A DNA stretch of 8,057 nt from an uncultured Pseudomonadota bacterium (GTDB lineage: Bacteria; Pseudomonadota; Gammaproteobacteria; Burkholderiales; Usitatibacteraceae), in contig CAMPHL010000096.1 in assembly GCA_946885905.1 (NCBI GenBank), forward strand, positions 1-8,057. The letters are read 5' to 3'. Positions 1-6,316 of the stretch are shown here, in pieces. The first letter of the stretch is position 1; each line of letters starts with the position of its first letter. The translations under genes and the position numbers were made by a program. The notes beneath the pieces were generated by a model that made no database searches, had not been told where the DNA came from, and saw only the letters and a list, made by a program, of their open reading frames with translations.

Positions 1-71
1 GTGCTGAGCGCGCGGCAATCTTGCGAGGCAAGGACAGGGCAGTGGTGGTGGCGTGGGTCAGAAGTTCTTCG
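1..71. other. Left-edge non-coding stretch
   Basis: No convincing gene, RNA or terminator is visible between the window edge and the stop codon of the small membrane protein gene. Short open frames here have no ribosome binding site and no recognisable product. It is probably the 3' flank of the minus-strand gene to its right. Confidence 0.4.
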
Positions 72-521
72 CTAAGCCTTTGGCTGTTCCTCATTCCCCC
101 AGTCACTCGGTGGTCGGCCGACCTTGTCCGCTTCTTCCATGAGTCGCGTATGTACCGGGTCAGCATCAAGTTCCTGCTGCTCACGCGCTGCTCTCTGGCG
201 AGCGATTGCGGCGTTTAAACACCAAGCCACCAAGGCGCCCAAGACAAGGCCGACTGTTCCTGCTTCCCGGCTTAGCAAACCAAGGAAGACCCCAGGGACC
301 ATAAAGATCGCACTGGCGCATAGATAGACGAAGGCCATTCCGACTGCATCAACAAGTCGAGGAAACGTCCGGCACACCATCCAAAACGCGCCCTGAACGG
401 CGACGATTACGAGAATGAATAACACGCCCCACAACGCGTCCGCATCGCTCTCAATGATGCGGCCGGCAAGCACATCGCAAACGCCGAGGCTCAGGATGAA
501 TGCTAGGGAGGGGCGAAACAT
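72..521 (-). CDS. Small four-helix membrane protein, unknown function
   Basis: I do not recognise the family. The product is 149 aa from the ATG at 521. Four hydrophobic segments are visible, at about residues 3-20, 30-49, 59-83 and 88-105. A charged cytoplasmic-looking tail of about 40 residues, rich in Glu, Gln, Arg and Asp, follows. There is no signal-peptide cleavage motif and no catalytic motif. The start was chosen because a GGAGGT lies 12 nt upstream of this ATG, a slightly long spacing. An in-frame GTG at 545 would add eight residues but has no Shine-Dalgarno. The gene is clearly less GC-rich than the genes to the right and sits on the island side of a tRNA-remnant attachment site, so it may be acquired cargo. 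The hydrophobic pattern and RBS support a real gene; the function is open. Confidence 0.6.
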   Translation of the reverse strand: MFRPSLAFILSLGVCDVLAGRIIESDADALWGVLFILVIVAVQGAFWMVCRTFPRLVDAVGMAFVYLCASAIFMVPGVFLGLLSREAGTVGLVLGALVAWCLNAAIARQRAAREQQELDADPVHTRLMEEADKVGRPPSDWGNEEQPKA

Positions 522-589
522 GACGCGAAGTCTACCTCCGCTCACGGCAGATCGCGTCCAGCGTGCTAGTGGATCAAGGAGTGCACATC

Positions 590-613
590 CGTGGACGAAT
601 TCGTGGACGAATT
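590..613. repeat. 12-bp perfect tandem duplication
   Basis: The unit CGTGGACGAATT occurs twice head to tail (590-601 and 602-613). The junction creates the palindrome ACGAATTCGT. It lies in the non-coding stretch between the membrane protein gene and the tRNA remnant. Repeated short motifs near an attachment site can be integrase arm or excisionase sites, but that is only inference here. Confidence 0.6.
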
Positions 614-631
614 AGGGGTTGAGGGGGGTCA

Positions 632-676
632 AGCCGGGCTGTGACGTGTGCCGCCGCAGCTGATAAGCTCCCGGCT
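632..676. repeat. Inverted repeat beside the tRNA remnant
   Basis: AGCCGGG at 632-638 pairs perfectly with CCCGGCT at 670-676, with 31 nt between them. A second small stem, AGCT at 658-661 with AGCT at 666-669 around a GATA loop, abuts the right arm. A two-stem fold is therefore possible. No T-tract follows, so it is not a standard terminator. It lies just left of the putative attachment core and may be a recombination-related structure or chance. Confidence 0.35.
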
Positions 677-700
677 GAACCCTGTTGGACCCCTAGTCAC

Positions 701-727
701 TTGGTTCGAGTCCAATCGCGCCTACCA
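701..727 (+). other. tRNA 3'-end remnant, putative att site (tRNA-Val-like)
   Basis: This is the 3' end of a tRNA gene only. It contains most of a T-arm (TTGG, the TTCGAGT loop, CCAAT), then the 7-nt acceptor strand CGCGCCT, discriminator A and encoded CCA. A matching 5' acceptor strand (AGGCGCG), D-arm and anticodon arm are absent in the 90 nt upstream. The first T-stem pair is already broken at position 700 (C opposite T), so tRNA identity stops there. From memory, the T-arm matches E. coli tRNA-Val(GAC) and the acceptor end matches its betaproteobacterial counterpart; this assignment is not certain. Integrases commonly use tRNA 3' ends as attachment sites, leaving an intact tRNA at one end of the island and a 3' copy at the other. 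The native-looking terminator downstream puts the chromosome on the right and the island on the left. Confidence 0.7.
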
Positions 728-749
728 GGAATTCCAGAGACGAACGAAC

Positions 750-774
750 AAGCCGGCAGAAAAGCCGGCTTTTT
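750..774 (+). terminator. Rho-independent terminator of the former tRNA gene
   Basis: An 8-bp perfect stem (AAGCCGGC at 750-757, GCCGGCTT at 764-771) encloses a six-base AGAAAA loop. It runs into a T-tract at 770-774 in the plus direction. It lies 23 nt after the CCA of the tRNA remnant, the usual place for a tRNA-gene terminator. In the minus direction it lies just past the stop of the TPR gene at 782, but no T-run follows there. It could still end the ABC operon weakly from that side. Confidence 0.8.
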
Positions 775-781
775 GTCGTTT

Positions 782-1591
782 CTATAACCGGGCCTTCATG
801 CGCTCCGCGATCGGGCAGGCTTCCTTCTTCCCCAGCTCGCAGGCCCGCTTCGCATCGGCATGGGCGGCCGCGAAATCCCCGCGGTGAAAATGGGAACCGC
901 TGCGCTCGAGGTGCGCCGCGGCATCTCCGGGCACGACGCGCAGGTAACGGGTCCAGAGATCGACGCAATCGTCGAAGCGGCGTTGCCTGCTCAGGATGCG
1001 GTCGGCGTGCAGGTAGGTGTCGAACCAGCCGGGATTCAAGTCCATCACGCGGCGGAAATCCACCAGCGCCATGTCCTCGCGCCCGGCTTTCCAGTGCGCC
1101 ACGCCGCGCCAGTACACGAGTTCCCCGTCGGCACCGACCGGCCCGAGCAACTCGTCATACAGGCGAATCGCTTCCTCGATCCGCCCCTGTTTTTGCAGGG
1201 CGAGGGCGCGTGCACGCTTGTCCCGCCAATCTTCCGCCTTTGCCTCGGCGCGGGGTGGCGCATCGGTCGTCTCGACATATTCTTCGTAGACCCCGTTCAC
1301 GAACATGGGCGCGAAGACGGCGACGAGCGCGATGTGCAATCCGAACAGCCGGCCGGCGATGCGCGAAACCTCGGGATCGCGCAGGCGCCTGTAGGTGCGG
1401 CGCCAGACGAACCGCTGCAAGGCGGTGCCGCTCTCGTCGTCCCTGTCCGTGTCCCTCGCTTCGAGCTTGTCGAGGATCTCCGGGTGGCGCTCGCGCAGCA
1501 GTTGCTCGAGTTGCCAGTGCCAGAAGACGCCTACCAGCACCATGAGGCAGAAAGCCGCGAACAGCGCGTAGAAGAGCGGCTCCGGGAGCAT
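782..1591 (-). CDS. Membrane-anchored TPR protein, last gene of the ABC operon
   Basis: The product is 269 aa with two hydrophobic segments (about residues 6-24 and 82-99). An Arg/Asp/Glu-rich stretch lies between them, which suggests a short cytoplasmic loop. After the second segment comes a helical region with about four tetratricopeptide-like repeats, near residues 121-150, 157-188, 190-222 and 224-255. The typical pattern is seen in the second (W/Y..G.A....G....A..D...V..LNP). The tail (RACELGKKEAC) resembles Sel1/TPR proteins. TPR domains bind proteins; no enzyme motif is present. The ATG follows the ATPase stop codon by only 4 nt and has no Shine-Dalgarno of its own, so it is probably translated by coupling. 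That places it in the transporter operon, perhaps as an accessory factor, although TPR genes also ride along in unrelated operons. The topology (TPR in cytoplasm or periplasm) is not settled by sequence alone. Confidence 0.85.
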   Translation of the reverse strand: MLPEPLFYALFAAFCLMVLVGVFWHWQLEQLLRERHPEILDKLEARDTDRDDESGTALQRFVWRRTYRRLRDPEVSRIAGRLFGLHIALVAVFAPMFVNGVYEEYVETTDAPPRAEAKAEDWRDKRARALALQKQGRIEEAIRLYDELLGPVGADGELVYWRGVAHWKAGREDMALVDFRRVMDLNPGWFDTYLHADRILSRQRRFDDCVDLWTRYLRVVPGDAAAHLERSGSHFHRGDFAAAHADAKRACELGKKEACPIAERMKARL

Positions 1592-1595
1592 CGGG

Positions 1596-2690
1596 CTAGC
1601 TGATCAGACGGATCTCTCTGGCGGGCACGGTGAGGTTCACCTCGGAGCCCGGCGCCAGGCGCTCCCCGCCCCACGAATGGGGCTGGTCGGCGATGACGAG
1701 CGCCGAGCCCACCCGTACCTCGTAGCGCATGAACTCGCCCAGGAATTCGCCATCCTCGACCACGCCGGCCAGGTGCAGCGCCCCGGGCGTGACCGCCCCC
1801 TCGCCGGGGGCGAGCGCGACCACGTGGGGGCGAAACGCGATCTCGACCCGGGCGGCGGCATCGGGGACGAAGTTGGCGGGCAACGGCACGGTTCCAAGGC
1901 CCGCGGAGCGCAACACCGCTGCGCCGCCGTCGCGCTCGACCGTCCCTTCGAACAGGTTCACGGAGCCCACGAACTGCGCGACGAACCGGTTGGCCGGACG
2001 GTCGTAGAGCTCGATCGGAGTCCCCACTTGCTGGACCACGCCCTGGTCCAGTACCGCGATGCGATCGCAGACCGTCATCGCCTCCTCCTGGTCGTGCGTG
2101 ACGAATATGGTAGTGATGCCGAGCCGGTCGTGCACGCGCCTGAGCTCCCGGCGCATCTGCACGCGCAGCTTCGCGTCCAGGTTGGACAACGGCTCGTCGA
2201 GCAGCAGCACCTGCGGCTCGATGGCGAGCGTCCGGGCGAGGGCGACCCGCTGCTGCTGCCCGCCCGAGAGCTGGTTGGGGCGCCGTTCCGAGTAACCGGT
2301 CAGCCCGACGAGCTCGAGCGCGGCGCCGACCTTCCTGCGGATCTCGTCTCGCGGCAGGCGGCGCTCTTCCAGCCCGAAGGCCACGTTGCGGGCCACGCTC
2401 ATGTGCGGCCAGAGCGCGTAGTTCTGGAACACCATGCCGACGTTGCGCTTCCACGGGGGCACACCGGTCACGTCGCGATCGCCGATGAGCAGGCGCCCCG
2501 ACTGGTGCTGGTTGAAGCCCGCGATGAGGCGCAGGAGCGTGGACTTCCCCGACCCCGAGGGGCCCAGGAGCGCGAAGAACTCGCCCGGCTCCACCATGAT
2601 GGAAACGTCGCGCAGCACCTTCGTCGCGCCGTACGCGAGCTCGATGTGGGAGGCCTCGACGCGGACCGCGTCCATTTTCAGCTGCTCCAT
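1596..2690 (-). CDS. ABC importer ATPase, FbpC/PotA type with TOBE domain
   Basis: This 364-aa nucleotide-binding subunit powers the permease encoded just upstream, from the cytoplasmic face of the inner membrane. All motifs are intact: A-loop Tyr20, Walker A GPSGSGKST (43-51), Q-loop Gln89, signature LSGGQQQ (141-147), Walker B VLLLDEP (161-167), D-loop SNLD (169-172) and switch His199 (VTHDQEEA). A C-terminal TOBE-type beta domain spans roughly residues 280-360, as in the iron, spermidine and 2-aminoethylphosphonate importer ATPases. The length is normal for that group. The ATG at 2690 was chosen because GGAGGG lies 4-5 nt upstream; an ATG at 2674 (M-D-A-V) lacks this. The start overlaps the permease gene by 13 nt. 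The family does not fix the substrate. Confidence 0.95.
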   Translation of the reverse strand: MEQLKMDAVRVEASHIELAYGATKVLRDVSIMVEPGEFFALLGPSGSGKSTLLRLIAGFNQHQSGRLLIGDRDVTGVPPWKRNVGMVFQNYALWPHMSVARNVAFGLEERRLPRDEIRRKVGAALELVGLTGYSERRPNQLSGGQQQRVALARTLAIEPQVLLLDEPLSNLDAKLRVQMRRELRRVHDRLGITTIFVTHDQEEAMTVCDRIAVLDQGVVQQVGTPIELYDRPANRFVAQFVGSVNLFEGTVERDGGAAVLRSAGLGTVPLPANFVPDAAARVEIAFRPHVVALAPGEGAVTPGALHLAGVVEDGEFLGEFMRYEVRVGSALVIADQPHSWGGERLAPGSEVNLTVPAREIRLIS

Positions 2691-4330
2691 GCGTCCCTCC
2701 GATGCGTGAGCCGGTAGGAGAGGTAGGTTCCGAGGCCGACGATTGCCACGGCGATCACGCCGAGCGCGGCGCCGGGCCCGCGCCCGGCGATGCTCTGCAT
2801 GTAGAGGTAGATCCCGTACGACATCGGCGCCTGGTCGGCGGAGGACGAGAGCACGATGGTGGCGGACAGCTCGACCGCCGCGGTGATGAAACTGGTGACG
2901 AAGCCGGCGAGGATTCCCCCCGTCATCAGCGGAACCACGATGCGCCGCACGGTGCGCGCTTTCGAGGCGCCGAGGTTCTCCGCCGCCTCCTCGAGCGAGA
3001 CGTGCAGCTGGGTGAGGGCGGCCATGCACGAGCGCAACGCATACGGCAGGCGCCGCACCGCATACGCGACCATCAGCGCGACCCAGGTCGCGGTGAACGC
3101 AGTGTCGGAGAACGGCAGCTCGAGCCCGCGAAAGGCGCGCAGGTAGCCGATGGCGAGCACCACGCCCGGTATGGCGAGCGCCGCGGAGGCGGTCCAGTCG
3201 AGCAGCTCCCGCCCCGGCAGGCGCGTGCGCAGGATGATGTAGGCGATGGCGGTGCCGATGACCACGTCGATCAGCGCCGCGAGCCCGCAGTAGAGCAGGG
3301 TGTTGCCGATCATCCGCGGGGACTGCGTGAAGACGGTGGCGTAATGCGCGAGCGTGAACCCCTCGGGCAGGACGCTGAAGCTCCACACCTTGGACAGCGA
3401 CATCAGCAGGATGCCCAGGTGCGGCGAGAGCACGATCAGGAGCACGCAGCCGATCCACGCGTAGGCCGCGGCCGCTTGCCAGGGCGAGAGCTCGCGCGTG
3501 GAAAGCGACGTTCCGCCGCGCTGCAACGTGGCGTAGTCGCGCCCCTTGAGGATGCGCGCCGACATCCACAGCGCGCCGACCGAGAACGCGATCATGATGA
3601 CGCTGATCACGTAGCCGATCGGGTCCTCCACGCCCACGGAGGTGATGCGCAGGTAGGCCTGGGGCGCGAGCATGTTGGTCTGGCCGAGCACGAGCGGCGT
3701 GCCGAGGTCGTCGAACACCTTCACGAAGACAAGGGAGGCGCCGGCCACGTACCCGGGCATCGCGAGCGGGAAGACGATGCGGCGGAAAAGGCGCAACCCC
3801 GAGGCGCCGAGGTTCTGCGCCGATTCCTCCATCGCGCCGTCGATGTTGCGCAGCGCCGCCACGAGGTTGAGGAGGATGAAGGGGAAGTAGTGGACGCTCT
3901 CCACGAAGATCACGCCGTTCAGGCCCTGCATGAACGGGATCGTGAAGCCCGCGTGCTCCTGCAGCAGGAGGTTCACCGAGCCCGACCGGCCAAAGAGGAG
4001 CTGCATCGCGACCGCGCCCACGAAGGGCGGCATTATGAGCGGCAGCACCCCGAGCGTCTGGATCACCGCGGCCCCGCGGAAGCGGAAGCGCACCGTGAAG
4101 TAGGCGAGGGGCACGGCGACGAGCGTGGCGAAGACCACCGACATGCCGGCCACGTAGAGGCTGTTCCAGAACGACTCGCGCATGAGCGAGATCTGGAAGA
4201 ACGTGACGAAGTGCCCGAAGGTGAAATCACCACCCCCGGTCGAGAACGCCGTGAAGACGACGGCCCCGACCGGGACGACCAGGAACGCGACGAGGAAGGC
4301 CGCGATCGCGATCGCGACCGCGACGATCAT
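2678..4330 (-). CDS. Fused ABC permease, FbpB type, two membrane domains
   Basis: This 550-aa inner-membrane protein forms both halves of the import channel in one chain. About twelve hydrophobic segments fall into two homologous halves. Each half ends in a cytoplasmic EAA loop that docks on the ATPase: M-E-E-S-A-Q-N-L-G-A-S at about 167-177, and L-E-E-A-A-E-N-L-G-A-S at about 446-456, each followed by R-R-I-V-x-P. Fusion of two permease domains is typical of the FbpB ferric-iron and related phosphonate or organophosphate importers, and the length fits. The ATG overlaps the binding-protein stop as ATGA, with no clear Shine-Dalgarno, which implies translational coupling. The N-terminus begins directly in the first membrane helix, without the usual few basic residues. 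This is odd but the start seems forced by the operon junction. Confidence 0.93.
   Translation of the reverse strand: MIVAVAIAIAAFLVAFLVVPVGAVVFTAFSTGGGDFTFGHFVTFFQISLMRESFWNSLYVAGMSVVFATLVAVPLAYFTVRFRFRGAAVIQTLGVLPLIMPPFVGAVAMQLLFGRSGSVNLLLQEHAGFTIPFMQGLNGVIFVESVHYFPFILLNLVAALRNIDGAMEESAQNLGASGLRLFRRIVFPLAMPGYVAGASLVFVKVFDDLGTPLVLGQTNMLAPQAYLRITSVGVEDPIGYVISVIMIAFSVGALWMSARILKGRDYATLQRGGTSLSTRELSPWQAAAAYAWIGCVLLIVLSPHLGILLMSLSKVWSFSVLPEGFTLAHYATVFTQSPRMIGNTLLYCGLAALIDVVIGTAIAYIILRTRLPGRELLDWTASAALAIPGVVLAIGYLRAFRGLELPFSDTAFTATWVALMVAYAVRRLPYALRSCMAALTQLHVSLEEAAENLGASKARTVRRIVVPLMTGGILAGFVTSFITAAVELSATIVLSSSADQAPMSYGIYLYMQSIAGRGPGAALGVIAVAIVGLGTYLSYRLTHRRDAWSS
2695..2700 (-). promoter_or_regulatory. 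Ribosome binding site for the ATPase gene
   Basis: GGAGGG on the minus strand, 4 nt before the ATG at 2690 and inside the end of the permease gene. It decides the start at 2690 over the internal ATG at 2674 and suggests efficient re-initiation after the permease. Confidence 0.75.
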
Positions 4331-5613
4331 TTAGCCGCGTTCGCGAGCTCGACGGCGCGGGCGTAGTTCGCCTTCGCCTTGCTGCTCCATTCCTCCTCGA
4401 CCTGCGTCTTGCGGCGCACACCCGCCTCGTCGCCCTTCTTGGCGGCAAAGACCTTTTGCAGGTCCTTGTCCATCGCCTGCTGCTCGGTCACGGGGATCGA
4501 CCACGCGAGCTTCTTCGCCTCCTCGAGCTGCGGGCTCGAGCGCCCGCCCAGGCGCTTGTCGGCGTCCTGGATCGCCTTGGTCGCGGCCACCAGCTCCTTG
4601 TGGCGGAACGTGACCACCTGGTCGAAGAGCGAGGACACGAGGTAGTAGCGCGACTTCGACAGCGCCGCGTCGAACTTCACTTTCGCCTGGATCGAGCCGT
4701 CGTAGGGGTTCGGATAGCCCTTGGGCGCCTTGGCGTAGGTGGCGGGCAGCACCGGCAGGCGCGAGATCTTCGGGTCGAGCAGCAGCTGCTGGCCCTCGTC
4801 GGAGAGCGTGAAGGCGAGGAAACGCCTGGCGGCGTCGGGGTTCTTCGCGCCCGCGATGACGCCGATGTTCGCCGGCACGATGGCGGTCACGCTCGGATAC
4901 GCGAACTCGGTCGGGAAGCCGGACGCCTTTGCCGCGAGGCCGAAGAAGTCGATCACGATGCCGATGCCGAACTGGCCGTTTTGTACGCCGTCGGGCACGC
5001 CGAAGCTTCTCTCGGTGATCGACACGCAGTTGCCCGAGATCTGCTGGATCTGGTTCCAGCCCTTCTCCCAGCCCTCGCCCTGCAGGATGGTCTCGAAGGT
5101 GAGGTGCGAGGTGCCCGAGCGCGACGGCGACGAGGTCGCCACGTGCCCGTGGTAGATCGGCTTGGTGAGGTCGACCCACTCCTTCGGCACCGGCAGCTTG
5201 TGCGCCTGCATGTAGCGCGTGTTCCACATGAAGCCGTAGCCGGCGAGCGCCTGGCCGCGGTACATGCCTTCGGGGTCGTTGATGGGGTAGCTGCCGACCT
5301 TGTCGGGGATGCTTCCCGCGGCAACGTCGACCTTCTGCAGCAGCTTTTCGGAGGCGAGCACCTCGAAGGCATCGGGCGAGGAGGCCCAGAAGATCTCGGC
5401 GCGGCTGCCCGCGGGCTGCTCGCGCACGTAGGCGATGCCGGAGGAGGTCCCCTTGTTGAGGATCTCGACCTTGTCGTTCGGATGCTTCTTCTCGTAGGCC
5501 GCCTTGTACGCGGTGGTGAGCTCCTTCGGGAACGAGGTCACCACGTTGATCGTATCGGCCAGGGCGCCGCTTGATAGGATGGCGAGCGCGATGGCCAGCG
5601 TCTTTCTTTTCAT
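4327..5613 (-). CDS. Periplasmic solute-binding protein, PgtC/FbpA-like
   Basis: This 428-aa secreted binding protein would deliver substrate to the adjacent permease. The signal peptide is clear: M-K-R-K, a hydrophobic core, then G-A-L-A before Asp20, so mature protein would start at residue 20. The mature part is a family-1 extracellular solute-binding fold. Segments such as TSSPSRSGTSHL (160-171), G-W-E-K-G-W (181-186) and R-S-F-G-V-P-D (202-208) match my recollection of Salmonella PgtC. Like PgtC it has a helical C-terminal extension (about 335-428) absent from FbpA. Where FbpA carries adjacent iron-binding tyrosines (N-Y-Y-W), this protein has I-D-F-F-G (221-225), so iron is unlikely. 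The ATG at 5613 has an AAGGAGG 10 nt upstream. It is the first gene of the operon and is divergent from the HAD phosphatase gene, with overlapping start codons. The substrate is unknown; phosphoglycerate or another organophosphate or phosphonate is only a guess. Confidence 0.92.
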   Translation of the reverse strand: MKRKTLAIALAILSSGALADTINVVTSFPKELTTAYKAAYEKKHPNDKVEILNKGTSSGIAYVREQPAGSRAEIFWASSPDAFEVLASEKLLQKVDVAAGSIPDKVGSYPINDPEGMYRGQALAGYGFMWNTRYMQAHKLPVPKEWVDLTKPIYHGHVATSSPSRSGTSHLTFETILQGEGWEKGWNQIQQISGNCVSITERSFGVPDGVQNGQFGIGIVIDFFGLAAKASGFPTEFAYPSVTAIVPANIGVIAGAKNPDAARRFLAFTLSDEGQQLLLDPKISRLPVLPATYAKAPKGYPNPYDGSIQAKVKFDAALSKSRYYLVSSLFDQVVTFRHKELVAATKAIQDADKRLGGRSSPQLEEAKKLAWSIPVTEQQAMDKDLQKVFAAKKGDEAGVRRKTQVEEEWSSKAKANYARAVELANAAK

Positions 5614-6316
5614 GTCCGGACTTCCTCCTTTGTCTTCCGATCTTACCAATTCCTTCCGCGGGGTCATCCTGGACCTCGACGGCACCCTCATCGAATCGGC
5701 CGGCGAGATCGCCGCGGCCATGGATCGCACGCTCGAGGAGCTCGGCCTGCCGCCCCTCGGCCAAACCAGGGTCGAGGCGCTCATCGGGCGCGGCGTCCGT
5801 GTGCTCGTCGAACGCGCGTTGCGGGAGGTCGAAGGGGGTGCGCAGGTCGACGTCGATGCCACGGTCGAGCGCTTCGAGGCGCACTACGCGCAGACCGTGG
5901 GCACGGGCGCCCGCCTCTTCGACGGCGTGATGCCGGGATTGAGGCGATTGGCCGAAGCGGGCATCCCGATGAGCGTGGTGACCAACAAGCCGCGCTTCTT
6001 CACCGAGATGCTGCTCGAGCGCGTGGAGGTGGCCGGGCTGATCAACGCGGTCGTCGCCGGCGACGACGGCATCCAGCGCAAGCCCGCCCCCGACATGCTG
6101 CTCGCGGCCTGCGAACGCATGGGAACGGAGCCCGCCCGCTCGCTGATGCTGGGCGATTCCGACAACGATGTGATCGCCGCGCGCGCCGCCGGCTGCCCGG
6201 TCTGGTGCGTGCCCTACGGCTACAACGAAGGCCGGGGGCCGGAGGCCCTGGCCTGCGACCGGCTCGTGCAGACCATCGACGAGGCCGCCCGCCTCATCGC
6301 GCCCCAGCTCGCTTGA
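5612..6316 (+). CDS. gph: HAD phosphatase, phosphoglycolate phosphatase-like
   Basis: The product is a 234-aa haloacid dehalogenase-superfamily hydrolase with a small helical cap. Gph removes phosphate from 2-phosphoglycolate in the cytoplasm, salvaging a by-product of DNA repair or Rubisco. All four HAD motifs are present: D21-L-D23-G-T, Thr124 in V-V-T-N-K, Lys157 in R-K-P-A-P, and G-D-S-D-N-D (181-186). Length and the GVMPGLRRLAEAG segment fit the Gph group, although close relatives act on other phosphomonoesters. The start is uncertain. The ATG at 5612 overlaps the ATG of the divergent binding-protein gene within one CATG and has no Shine-Dalgarno. In-frame ATGs at 5579 and 5591 would run into that gene's signal-peptide region, and a TTG at 5630 would shorten the protein by six residues. 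The catalytic core is unaffected by the choice. The stop overlaps the next gene's TTG start. Confidence 0.88.
   Translation: MSGLPPLSSDLTNSFRGVILDLDGTLIESAGEIAAAMDRTLEELGLPPLGQTRVEALIGRGVRVLVERALREVEGGAQVDVDATVERFEAHYAQTVGTGARLFDGVMPGLRRLAEAGIPMSVVTNKPRFFTEMLLERVEVAGLINAVVAGDDGIQRKPAPDMLLAACERMGTEPARSLMLGDSDNDVIAARAAGCPVWCVPYGYNEGRGPEALACDRLVQTIDEAARLIAPQLA
5624..5630 (-). promoter_or_regulatory. Ribosome binding site for the binding-protein gene
   Basis: On the minus strand this reads AAGGAGG, a near-perfect Shine-Dalgarno, 10 nt before the ATG at 5613. It fixes that start rather than upstream in-frame codons. It lies inside the beginning of the divergent HAD gene. Confidence 0.8.
5640..5667 (-). 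promoter_or_regulatory. Possible sigma-70-like promoter of the ABC operon
   Basis: Read on the minus strand, ATGACC (5662-5667) and TAAGAT (5640-5645) are separated by 16 nt. Each matches 4 of 6 consensus bases. Transcription would start about 20-25 nt before the ATG at 5613, leaving room for the AAGGAGG. The local sequence is less GC-rich than its surroundings. It lies inside the 5' coding part of the HAD gene. The match is weak and could be chance. Confidence 0.25.

Noticed and set aside
640..727. An intact tRNA gene ending at the CCA
   Set aside because: No AGGCGCG acceptor strand, D-arm or anticodon stem-loop can be placed upstream, and the T-stem itself breaks at position 700. Only the 3' end is present.
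860..1603. Plus-strand open frame (247 codons) opposite the TPR gene
   Set aside because: The minus-strand frame has membrane segments and TPR periodicity and is tightly coupled to the operon. The plus frame shows nothing coherent.
2691..3569. Upstream extension of the ATPase frame as a permease-overlapping fusion protein of 657 aa
   Set aside because: The extra 293 residues are Arg/Ala/His-rich with no domain and lie out of frame over the permease gene. GGAGGG before the ATG at 2690 marks the true start.
2702..4366. Long plus-strand open frame (554 codons) opposite the permease
   Set aside because: Composition is dominated by Arg, Glu, Asp, His and Gly with no domain or membrane pattern. 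It is the antisense shadow of a well-supported permease gene in high-GC DNA.
4456..5574. Plus-strand open frame (372 codons) opposite the binding protein
   Set aside because: Low-complexity Arg/Gly/Val/Leu/His composition, no ribosome binding site and no recognisable family. It is a shadow of the binding-protein gene.
5614..5862. Longer start for the binding-protein gene
   Set aside because: It would bury a textbook signal peptide 83 residues inside the protein and overlap the HAD catalytic region; AAGGAGG supports 5613.
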